Origin: a virus
Strand: one strand, 5' to 3'
DNA length: 34,593 nt
IMG/VR virus record: IMGVR_UViG_3300032242_000189
Location: 1-34,593 of that record
Under the pieces are notes generated by a model, which did not search any database, was not told where the DNA came from, and was given only the letters and a program-made list of their open reading frames with translations. The position numbers were made by a program, and so were the translations under genes. Positions 16,259 through 23,476 of the stretch are shown one piece after another. Position 1 is the first letter of the stretch; every line of letters starts with the position of its first letter.

Positions 16259-17848
16259 TTAGATGCCTGCGGCTGCAAGGCGTTTACGTAATGATTGAAT
16301 TTCAGCTACAAGGTCAGCAATAACCTCAGATGTGCTTGCTTGCATTGCTTGATAAACAGGTTTACCTTTTGCGTCCACATCGTCTTTTTTTCCGGTAACG
16401 CTATCAGCATAAACCTCTTGAAACTTGTGCGCCAAGAAACCACGGGTTTGTTTGCCATCTGAATTCCATGTGTACTCAACAGGCTCAAGTGCGTCAATAC
16501 GTTCACCTGAACCGGACACTGCGCCAATAACTGTTTTTAAACGGTAATCAGAAGTTACGTTGTACAAAACCGCTGTTGTACCGTTTAATGAAATTGAACC
16601 AGTTTCAGTTGTTCCGTTATAAAAGAATCTTTGGTATTTAGCCCCGTTGATAGGAGAATTTCTAAAGTTAAAAAGAAAAAAGGCATTACCAACTGAACCC
16701 GCAGGGTCGCTTGCCATTTGTATTGTGGGAGAAGTACCAGGACTAATGCCAAAACCACTTATTGTATTTTGGTTATATAACGTAGCTGATGTACATCCAA
16801 CTAAAAAATCTCCGGCTGTTGTGATTCGGGCGGCTTCTGCTGCATTGGTTGTAAATGTAATTACACCACCAGATGAGGCAACTGTTACATTAGAAGTTCC
16901 ATTAGAAATGCTTGAGCTTGAACCAGAAACGGCTGACCAAGTACCATCTCCCCTCCAGTAAGTGGAAGAAGATGCGTTAGTCCCGCTATTTAGGTTAGTA
17001 ACGGGCAAATTGCCTGTAACACCAGTAGTTAATGGCAAACCAGTTGCGTTGGTCAACGTCACAGATGTTGGTGTTCCTAAAACTGGCGTAACCAATGTGG
17101 GTGATGTTGATAAGACATTATTGCCTGACCCTGTAGATGTTGTAACTCCAGTTCCACCGTTTGCCACAGGCAAAGTACCTGTAACACCCGTAGATAGAGG
17201 CAAACCAGTTGCGTTTGTCAAAGTTCCCGAAGTGGGTGTCCCCAAAATGGGTGTTACCAAAGTTGGCGATGTTGACAGGACATTACTTCCAGAACCCGTA
17301 GAAGTTGTAACACCCGTGCCTCCGTTTGCAACAGGCAAAGTGCCAGTAACACCTGTGGACAAAGGTAAGCCAGTGCCATTAGTCAAAGTTACTGATGTAG
17401 GCGTACCCAAAACAGGAGTTACCAAAGTTGGCGATGTTGACAATACATTATTGCCTGATCCTGTATTGGTTATGCTTACTACGTTTTTGCTTGCATCCAA
17501 TGCCAATGCAGTAGAAACAGTCAATCCAGACAATGTTACTGCGCCCGATGCCGCCAATGTTGTAAAAGCACCCGTTCCGGCGGTAGTGGCTCCAATGTTT
17601 ACGCCATCCAAAGTGGTAGACGTAGCGCCCAAGGCAACTGATGTGGAGCCAATTGTTACGCTAGAATTTAGCAACTTGGCGTTAGCAATAGATCCCGCCA
17701 ACATTGTGTTGGTCACTGTCCCCGTATCGCCAGAAGTAATCATGTTTCCCGTTACTGCCGGAACGGTAATCGTGAAAGTTGACGCAGTGTTTGGGCCTGT
17801 CAGGTTGACTTGACCGCCGAGCGCTGCTTGAAAGACTAAAGTTCCCAT
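16259..17848 (-). CDS. Tail fibre with tandem repeats and C-terminal S74 self-cleaving chaperone
   Basis: The 529-residue fibre has an N-terminal Thr/Ser/Gly-rich shaft, three tandem 55-residue repeats (residues 129-293) and a C-terminal intramolecular chaperone of the peptidase S74 type (433-529). The cleavage motif SDYRLK is at 433-438. Ser433 and Lys438 match the spacing of the Ser-Lys pair in the endosialidase tail spike. The end has [15 protein letters not shown] and a helical coil ([17 protein letters not shown]) expected of a trimerising chaperone. The fibre would fold as a trimer, then release the chaperone by self-cleavage. AAGGAAAAATC precedes the ATG. Confidence 0.9.
   Translation of the reverse strand: MGTLVFQAALGGQVNLTGPNTASTFTITVPAVTGNMITSGDTGTVTNTMLAGSIANAKLLNSSVTIGSTSVALGATSTTLDGVNIGATTAGTGAFTTLAASGAVTLSGLTVSTALALDASKNVVSITNTGSGNNVLSTSPTLVTPVLGTPTSVTLTNGTGLPLSTGVTGTLPVANGGTGVTTSTGSGSNVLSTSPTLVTPILGTPTSGTLTNATGLPLSTGVTGTLPVANGGTGVTTSTGSGNNVLSTSPTLVTPVLGTPTSVTLTNATGLPLTTGVTGNLPVTNLNSGTNASSSTYWRGDGTWSAVSGSSSSISNGTSNVTVASSGGVITFTTNAAEAARITTAGDFLVGCTSATLYNQNTISGFGISPGTSPTIQMASDPAGSVGNAFFLFNFRNSPINGAKYQRFFYNGTTETGSISLNGTTAVLYNVTSDYRLKTVIGAVSGSGERIDALEPVEYTWNSDGKQTRGFLAHKFQEVYADSVTGKKDDVDAKGKPVYQAMQASTSEVIADLVAEIQSLRKRLAAAGI
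16970..17464 (-). repeat. Three tandem copies of a 165-nt repeat in fibre gene
   Basis: The same 165-base unit (55 residues) occurs three times back to back within the fibre gene. For example, GATGTTGA on the plus strand recurs at 17103, 17268 and 17433. At the protein level each copy runs from [20 protein letters not shown] or a close variant through [18 protein letters not shown]. The third copy diverges at its end. Copies differ mostly at silent positions, so the repeat is not recent or is under protein-level selection. Confidence 0.9.
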
Positions 17849-17857
17849 GATTTTTCC

Positions 17858-19999
17858 TTATGGTGCTATGACAAGTTGTGAGGCTGTCAAAGCCCCTGTG
17901 CTTGGGTTAAATTTTAACTTTGTGGACGATACATATTCAGGCAAATTACCTGACGAACCAGTTTTCCAAACAGGATACATAACCGCATTTGTGGTTGTGT
18001 CATCCGTTGTTCCAGTGTTTGTGGCGTTCGTTGCCGTTGTCGCTGAAGTCGCCGTACTAGCGTTGCCCGTTAAGGCCCCTACAAAGGTCGTAGAGGTCAC
18101 CGAAGTGAGTCCGGCAAAGGTAGTGACGGTAGCGCCCAAAGCGACCGCTGTGGATCCTATAGTGACGCTTGAGTTAACTAAGGCCGCATTAGGAATGCTT
18201 GTCAGACTAGCGCCAGATCCGCTAAACCCCGTAGCTGTCAAAACTCCAGTGGACGGATTGAATTGGTATTTAGTTGATGCAACGTATTCTGTCGCCAATG
18301 TTCCAGACGTAGACGCAGCGAACAAAGGATAACGCACTGCGTTAGTAGTTGTATCGTCTGTTACGGTAATTCCGGCAGTTGGTGTTGTCCAGCTAGGTGC
18401 GCTTGTGCCGTTAGAAGTTAAAACCTGTCCAGTAGTGCCGTTAGCAACAAAAGAAGTTGCGCCTGCTCCGGTCTGGTAAGGGATTTGACTTGCAATTCCA
18501 CCCGCCAGATTGGTTGCGGTAGTCGCTGAACTGACGGAAAGAGTCGCGGGGTTTGTCCATGTTGGCGTTGCCGCTGCGTTTGTGGTCAACAAATAACCAG
18601 CAGTTCCCGCAGCCAGATAAGCAGTTACGCCTGCCGATGACTGATAAGGAAATGAATATGCCGTTCCAGCCGATAGATTTGTGGCGTTCGTGGCGTTTGT
18701 TGCGTTTGTAGCTGATGCCACTGCACCGCTGACAATAGACCCCAAAATTGAAGTCAACCAAGTGGGGTTTGAGTATGAACCAGTGGAGTAAAGACCGTTC
18801 GTTACCGTGGCGGCATTACCTGTGATGCTGATTCCCCATGTACCCGAGGCGTTTGTGCCAGTGGTTGAAGGTGCACCAATCGTGTTGTAGCTGACAGTTA
18901 AAGCCGCAGCACCGTTAAAGGTTGATCCGGTTACACCGCCTGCGCCTCCATTATTAAAGGTGACGCTATTGGTTACGCTTCCGGCAGTTGTCGCACTTGC
19001 CGCGCTACCACCAATCGACAAACCGCTTGCAGTGCCTGTTAAACCAGTGCCAGGGCCGCTAAACTGACTTGATGCAGTGATAGTAGTGCCGCCGACAGTA
19101 GATCCGCTGATGGGCGTTCCTGTAATTGTGCCGCCCGTAATCGCAACGTTGTTTGCGTTCTGGGTGGACATTGTGCCCAAACCCGTAACCTGAGTGTTAG
19201 CGATTGAAATGGCAACAGTTGACGCAACAATCAGTTGTCCTTGGGCGTTGACAGTAAATGTAGCAACAGATCCGGCAGCGCCGTAGGAGTTAGCCGTAAC
19301 CCCTGTGTTTGTGATACTGAATGCGTTGCCAGTAAGTGTTAACCCTGTGCCTGCGGTGTATGCGCCAGCATTGGAAAACTGCACAAAGTTGATGGGGGTG
19401 ACGTTGATTGTCCCGCCTGCATCCGATGTACAAACCCATCCTGTGTCCGCCTGGGTTGTGCCTTGCTGGATAAAAGTAAATGCGCTCGGGACTTCTGCCC
19501 AAACATCCATATCTGTAGAACGCGACCAAGCAGTCGCAGAGGCCACATAAATGCCGTTCTGAGACGCTGTGCTTTGATTCTTGACCAATACCCTGTCACC
19601 CGCCGCAACGGTCACTCCGTCAATGGTCTGAAGGGCTGAAAGGGTAATGTTTGCTGTCGTGGCGACCACACAAGGCGCTTTGACAATCAAGCCCTGTGCG
19701 ATATTGTCCACATATGACTTGTTGACCAGATCGAGTGATCCGGTCGGGGTGCTGGAGATCGTTCCCGTTGTTGTTGCTATGTTTGTGAACGTCCCCGTGG
19801 ATGGAGAAATGCCGCCTATTACGCTACTGTCAATTGTGCTGCCCGTAATAGTTAACCCTGACTGAACAGGATTGATATTCGGATAGAACGGAGTTCCGGC
19901 AGGGCCAATTAGGTTAACCAGCGTGAATGTTGGTTGAGGCCCAAAGATGCCCTGTACTGGAACTATGTTAATGGTAGACGTAGAGGCGGCATTGGTCAT
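17858..19999 (-). CDS. Tail fibre, long Thr/Ser/Ala-rich
   Basis: The 713-residue protein has a conserved N-terminal region (1-110, with SLDLVNKSYVDNIAQGL), a small globular module containing DGVTVAAGDRVLVKNQSTAS, then a long low-charge Thr/Ser/Ala/Gly-rich shaft. Near the C-terminus a module beginning DDTTTNAV and ending FNPSTG(V/A)LTA occurs twice. Another phrase, [20 protein letters not shown], matches residues 61-80 of the neighbouring fibre, showing the two fibres share shaft modules. There is no S74 domain. Its stop lies just before the S74 fibre, so the two genes are read together and their products may assemble together. Confidence 0.85.
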   Translation of the reverse strand: MTNAASTSTINIVPVQGIFGPQPTFTLVNLIGPAGTPFYPNINPVQSGLTITGSTIDSSVIGGISPSTGTFTNIATTTGTISSTPTGSLDLVNKSYVDNIAQGLIVKAPCVVATTANITLSALQTIDGVTVAAGDRVLVKNQSTASQNGIYVASATAWSRSTDMDVWAEVPSAFTFIQQGTTQADTGWVCTSDAGGTINVTPINFVQFSNAGAYTAGTGLTLTGNAFSITNTGVTANSYGAAGSVATFTVNAQGQLIVASTVAISIANTQVTGLGTMSTQNANNVAITGGTITGTPISGSTVGGTTITASSQFSGPGTGLTGTASGLSIGGSAASATTAGSVTNSVTFNNGGAGGVTGSTFNGAAALTVSYNTIGAPSTTGTNASGTWGISITGNAATVTNGLYSTGSYSNPTWLTSILGSIVSGAVASATNATNATNATNLSAGTAYSFPYQSSAGVTAYLAAGTAGYLLTTNAAATPTWTNPATLSVSSATTATNLAGGIASQIPYQTGAGATSFVANGTTGQVLTSNGTSAPSWTTPTAGITVTDDTTTNAVRYPLFAASTSGTLATEYVASTKYQFNPSTGVLTATGFSGSGASLTSIPNAALVNSSVTIGSTAVALGATVTTFAGLTSVTSTTFVGALTGNASTATSATTATNATNTGTTDDTTTNAVMYPVWKTGSSGNLPEYVSSTKLKFNPSTGALTASQLVIAP

Positions 20000-20355
20000 T
20001 ACGATTGATCCACAGCGGGAGTCAAGTAAACAAGGCTAGGGCCAGCGCTTGCACCAATCGCGGTCACATAGCAGGGATTCTGCATATTGATCGGAGGACA
20101 AGCAAGCACAATCGGGAATTCCATCAAGCCAGGCAAGATGAAATCACCAGGAGTGCCATCAACGGGCAATGTAGCCGCATCAGTGGACAGTTGGCTAAAC
20201 CGAATCGCCACGTTAACTGAGCCTGTATTCAGGCAAGCAACGTAGTTAATTTGGTCATTAGTCGTGGCTGTCAACTGCACCGCAGAGTGAGCAGAGCCTG
20301 TAACGCTCAACGCTACAGTCTTGCCACCAGTTCGGATTACAGAGGTGTTAGCCAT
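19999..20355 (-). CDS. Small structural protein candidate, unknown
   Basis: The 118-residue product (NTSVIRTGGKTVALSVTGSA near the start) is beta-rich with few charged residues, as expected of a decoration or appendage protein. It is rich in Thr, Ala and Val and has a hydrophobic core pattern (CLNTGSVNVAIRFSQLSTDA). It lies between the coat region and the fibre genes and overlaps the fibre start as TAATG. No family is recognised; virion location is inferred from position. Confidence 0.65.
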   Translation of the reverse strand: MANTSVIRTGGKTVALSVTGSAHSAVQLTATTNDQINYVACLNTGSVNVAIRFSQLSTDAATLPVDGTPGDFILPGLMEFPIVLACPPINMQNPCYVTAIGASAGPSLVYLTPAVDQS

Positions 20356-20357
20356 GA

Positions 20358-20684
20358 TTAAGAAGCCGTAGTAGGCAATGGGCCTTCAACACGGGTCACT
20401 TGAATAGCATAAGCACCTTGTGCGGGTGTTGCGCTGGCGTTAGTCACGTTCAAGAATTGAATAGACAAAACACCGTTTGTGTAGCAATCAGCCTCGCCAG
20501 GCAAGATGCCAGCAGTTTGAACGCCAATAGCGCCAATAACCATAACCAAATCGGTTGTCAGCAAGCCAGGTACGTTAAACGTTTGAACGGCACTTGTGTA
20601 AGCGGCAACTGCCGAAGGAGCCAAAGAAGGGCCAATGTAGAAAGTTTCGTGGCTATTACCACGGGTCACGGTCGTAGAAGACAT
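20358..20684 (-). CDS. Small structural protein candidate, unknown
   Basis: The 108-residue protein is beta-rich and nearly uncharged (YIGPSLAPSAVAAYTSAVQT, then GLLTTDLVMVIGAIGVQTAG). Its composition and size resemble head decoration or fibre-base proteins. AAAGGAATACATC precedes the ATG. It begins the transcription unit downstream of the terminator at 20727-20760, so its expression probably depends on read-through or on a promoter in the same gap (a TATAAT on the minus strand at 20711-20716). No family is recognised. Confidence 0.65.
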   Translation of the reverse strand: MSSTTVTRGNSHETFYIGPSLAPSAVAAYTSAVQTFNVPGLLTTDLVMVIGAIGVQTAGILPGEADCYTNGVLSIQFLNVTNASATPAQGAYAIQVTRVEGPLPTTAS

Positions 20685-20726
20685 GATGTATTCCTTTAGA
20701 GAATGATTAAATTATAACGGTAAATG

Positions 20727-20760
20727 AAAAAAAGCCATCCCTTTTGAGGACGGCCTTTTC
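20727..20760 (-). terminator. Rho-independent terminator, leftward
   Basis: On the minus strand GCCGTCC (20754-20748) pairs with GGATGGC (20740-20734), with one G-U wobble, and a run of seven T residues follows at 20733-20727. This is a good intrinsic terminator for the leftward transcript after the small head gene at 20779. In the other direction the stem ends in TTTT, so weak activity both ways is possible. It would lower expression of everything from the fibre genes down relative to coat. Confidence 0.75.
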
Positions 20761-20778
20761 CATTTTGGCGTCCTACTT

Positions 20779-21222
20779 TTAGAATGGAACGCTGAAGTCG
20801 TATCCGTAAACGTAAACGTCAAACGTAGCGCCTGGAACAGCGGTAGTCAAAGCAGCAGTCACGTTCAAGAAGATGTTCTGAACAGTGTTTGCAGTGGTTT
20901 GAGCAGTAGGAGCCACCAAAGACGCGCCTTGAGGAGTACTCAAGTTTGCGGCAGTGATAGAACCGTACAAGCTAGAACCGCCAGAAGTTGCAGCAATACC
21001 CATAGCCAAACCTGTAGGAGTCACAGATGCGCCGTTGTTGTTCAGGTTAGTAACAATCAAAGATTGCAACAAAAACACTGAAGAATTAACGACTTGGATG
21101 GGGTAGTTAGCAACTGCGTTAGCTGGAACGTTCTTGATGGTTGCGATTACGCGCAATGCTTGGTTAGTCAAGACATTATTAGGATGCGCGTTGATGGTTG
21201 ATGCTGGGCCTGGATTTGCCAT
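20779..21222 (-). CDS. Small head protein candidate (decoration-like), unknown
   Basis: The 147-residue protein (ANPGPASTINAHPNNVLTNQ near the start) is beta-rich, with many Ala, Thr, Asn and Val residues and very few charges. AAAGGAAAAATATC precedes the ATG. It lies 25 bases after the coat gene and before a strong terminator, so it belongs to the portal-scaffold-coat transcript and should be made at high level. That fits a capsid decoration or auxiliary head protein. No named family is recognised. Confidence 0.7.
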   Translation of the reverse strand: MANPGPASTINAHPNNVLTNQALRVIATIKNVPANAVANYPIQVVNSSVFLLQSLIVTNLNNNGASVTPTGLAMGIAATSGGSSLYGSITAANLSTPQGASLVAPTAQTTANTVQNIFLNVTAALTTAVPGATFDVYVYGYDFSVPF

Positions 21223-21247
21223 GATATTTTTCCTTTAAAAATGATGA

Positions 21248-22480
21248 TTAGGCAGCGATACGGCAAGCCAACTCAGGATAGAGAGGCGCCCAACCGTACA
21301 ACACATCCAAACGAGTTGGAATAGAATCGTTATTTATTGTATACTGGCGTACTACACGGAGAGACAAACCGATTTCTTTATCACTAGCACGACCAGCGAA
21401 GTGAACGCCATCAGGCAACTCAAGGTCAGCCACTGCCAAAGTAAAGGCATTGCGGTGCATCATGATGTTCTGGGGGCTAGAAACACCAGTGTTGTTAAAC
21501 GCTGTGATGTTTTGTGCGCCAGTTGTTGTGATGCTCACGTTCTGGAATTGACCGCCAGTGATGATGGCAGGGCTAACAACAACAGAAGTTGCGCTAGTGC
21601 CAACAGCAGTGGTGGACTGAACCACGAAGTTACGCAGCTTGCCGTAAGACTGACGGTTCTGTGGGTTAACAGCAAACACACCAGGGATTGTGAAAACGTC
21701 ACCAGCATTCAGGGTAGAAGCCGAAGAAGCAGTCAAGGCAATGGTGGAGTACTGTGCCCAACCGGAAGTCAGGAAGCCAGTAGCGGTGGTCACGTTCACA
21801 GCGATTGTGTTAGCAGACCAAGAACCGAATGTTTGAGACACAACGTTCTGATCCAACTTCCAGTTCACGCCAGCAGAGTCACGGCCCATCAAGCCCTTAC
21901 GATACTGTTCACCGATGGCTTCTTGAGGAACAAACAAGCCCTTCAAAGAATCAACGATGGTGGCAGATGTAAAGGGTTCAACGATGCACGAACGGCGACC
22001 GTCACGAGGAGCGCCTTCGGAGTCAAGGTAAGCGCCAGCAGTCAGATAAGTAATCAGACCAGTTGGAGGAGTACCAGCAACACCAACAATGTTGGCAGTC
22101 TGCGATGCAGCCAAAGACAAACCATCACGGTCAATTTTGTTTGCGATAGCAGCCACAGCAGGCTTCAACACACGGTCAGAGAACATATCCAAAGACAGAG
22201 CCAAATCTTGTGTAGTGAATTGGGTATCAACGTGGAATTGAGTCGACAGGGTAACAGGCACGCTTGTCTCGTTGAAGTCTTCAACGTTCAAAGCAGGGCC
22301 AGTAGTACCGATGAAACGACCAGGGCGGCGAACGTTAACGGTGTTACCAATCTTGCCGCCAACGACAGCGAATTGGTCATCATAGTTACGGTCAACTTCC
22401 GAAGTGAAAGTCAATTCGTTTTCCAAGACCATCAATGCTTCATTGGTGATCTTGCTAATGGTAAGCAGAGTATTGCTCAT
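21248..22480 (-). CDS. Major capsid (coat) protein, P22 gp5-like
   Basis: The 410-residue protein matches the P22 coat family. It has the N-terminal NTLLTISKITNEALMVLENE, then VGGKIGNTVNVRRPGRFIG (about residues 40-58), and LSTQFHVDTQFTTQDLALSL (about 78-97). P22 coat is 430 residues, so the length fits an HK97-type fold with a coat-specific insertion. AAGGAAATGAA precedes the ATG. It lies directly after the scaffold gene, the usual order, and before the head auxiliary gene at 20779. Confidence 0.93.
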   Translation of the reverse strand: MSNTLLTISKITNEALMVLENELTFTSEVDRNYDDQFAVVGGKIGNTVNVRRPGRFIGTTGPALNVEDFNETSVPVTLSTQFHVDTQFTTQDLALSLDMFSDRVLKPAVAAIANKIDRDGLSLAASQTANIVGVAGTPPTGLITYLTAGAYLDSEGAPRDGRRSCIVEPFTSATIVDSLKGLFVPQEAIGEQYRKGLMGRDSAGVNWKLDQNVVSQTFGSWSANTIAVNVTTATGFLTSGWAQYSTIALTASSASTLNAGDVFTIPGVFAVNPQNRQSYGKLRNFVVQSTTAVGTSATSVVVSPAIITGGQFQNVSITTTGAQNITAFNNTGVSSPQNIMMHRNAFTLAVADLELPDGVHFAGRASDKEIGLSLRVVRQYTINNDSIPTRLDVLYGWAPLYPELACRIAA

Positions 22481-22508
22481 TTCATTTCCTTAAATTAAAA
22501 AAACTGAT

Positions 22509-23411
22509 TTACCGAATCTTTCCGGCTTTACGGGCTTCTTTCCATGCTTGGTATGTACCATGAAACGCTCCATTTGCGTCTATCTGTACACCCATAGAAT
22601 TTCCAGATGCCCTAATCGGATTGATCGGGGGTGGTGCTTTACTTTTACCCACAGGATTACTAGGCGCATTTTCAGTTTTCCTCTCAAAACGCGCTTCTAA
22701 CTTTCCAATCTCGCGCAATGAAGCACTTAGCGACATTCCGGTGATCTTTTTAGCCAGTTCTGCGTTATCAGCCAATTCATAAAGAATTCTTGGCCCCACA
22801 TCGCTTTCTAAAATCGCATCCCGTACATGGTCAGGAACGACCACATCGCTAGATGCCACCATGTCATCAAAATCGGGTAGTTCGGATTTCGCTGCTGTTA
22901 CTTTGGTAGCCCAAGTCTGAATGACTTTTTGGCGTTCCTCGTCAACCCTACGATCCTTTTCCTCTCGATCTCGCTTTACTAACGCTTGCTCAGTTGACCA
23001 TTCTGCGAGTGCTTCTGCATATTCAAAAGCATCCTCAAATTGGCTCGGCTGAGGCTTTGCGTCTACATTCGTTGCTTTTGGCGCTGACTGCTGGCGCAAA
23101 GCCATTACTTCGGCTTCCAGTTTCTCTCTCGCTTCACGTTCCTGTTGCGCTTCTTTACGCGCTTCTTCACGTTGGCGGGTTATGTCTGAAAACCTTTTTT
23201 CGAGCTTTGGATTCGGTTTACGTTCCTCTGTCGGTTTTGCTTCATTTTCTTCGCTAGGCTCACTCTGAGAACTTTCTGTGTCCGGCTCCGTAGGAGTTTC
23301 CTCTACTACGGCCTCGGGTGCTTGTTTATCAGCTATGCCTAATTTTGCGAAATAAAAATCTGCTGCATTCTCACTAGTCAATACCTGACCAGCTTCTTTT
23401 TCACTTTGCAT
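22509..23411 (-). CDS. Scaffolding protein
   Basis: The 300-residue protein is highly charged and helical. A Glu/Pro-rich N-terminal third is followed by a long coiled coil (QREEARKEAQQEREAREKLE) and a basic C-terminus ending in Lys/Arg-rich residues. Composition, position between portal and coat, and the charged C-terminal tail fit the P22-type scaffold, which copolymerises with coat and exits through the shell. The ATG at 23409-23411 has TTGAGG six bases upstream. An in-frame TTG four codons earlier overlaps that ribosome site and is unlikely to be the start. Confidence 0.85.
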   Translation of the reverse strand: MQSEKEAGQVLTSENAADFYFAKLGIADKQAPEAVVEETPTEPDTESSQSEPSEENEAKPTEERKPNPKLEKRFSDITRQREEARKEAQQEREAREKLEAEVMALRQQSAPKATNVDAKPQPSQFEDAFEYAEALAEWSTEQALVKRDREEKDRRVDEERQKVIQTWATKVTAAKSELPDFDDMVASSDVVVPDHVRDAILESDVGPRILYELADNAELAKKITGMSLSASLREIGKLEARFERKTENAPSNPVGKSKAPPPINPIRASGNSMGVQIDANGAFHGTYQAWKEARKAGKIR

Positions 23412-23431
23412 GAGTTGCCTCAAGGGTTTTC

Positions 23432-23472
23432 CCCGTCTACCTGACGGGTAAGGTTTGTGATTAATCTATCAC
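23432..23472 (-). other. Two hairpins between portal and scaffold genes
   Basis: In the 65-base gap, CCCGTC-TACCT-GACGGG (23432-23448) is a perfect 6-bp stem and GTGAT-N6-ATCAC (23457-23472) a 5-bp stem. Neither has a T run, so they are not simple terminators. They may adjust mRNA stability or processing between portal (few copies) and scaffold (many copies). Confidence 0.45.
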
Positions 23473-23476
23473 GAAT

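Noticed and set aside
16962-17813. Long plus-strand open frame opposite the S74 fibre
   Set aside because: It is antisense to the tandem repeats and repeats with the same 165-base period. The fibre on the minus strand has clear family domains and a ribosome site; this frame has neither.
17847-18332. Plus-strand open frame opposite the long fibre
   Set aside because: Val/Ala/Pro-rich antisense of fibre repeats, with no ribosome site and no family.
21401-22498. 365-codon plus-strand open frame opposite the coat gene
   Set aside because: The coat gene on the minus strand is certain. The antisense frame has no domain and arises from codon bias.
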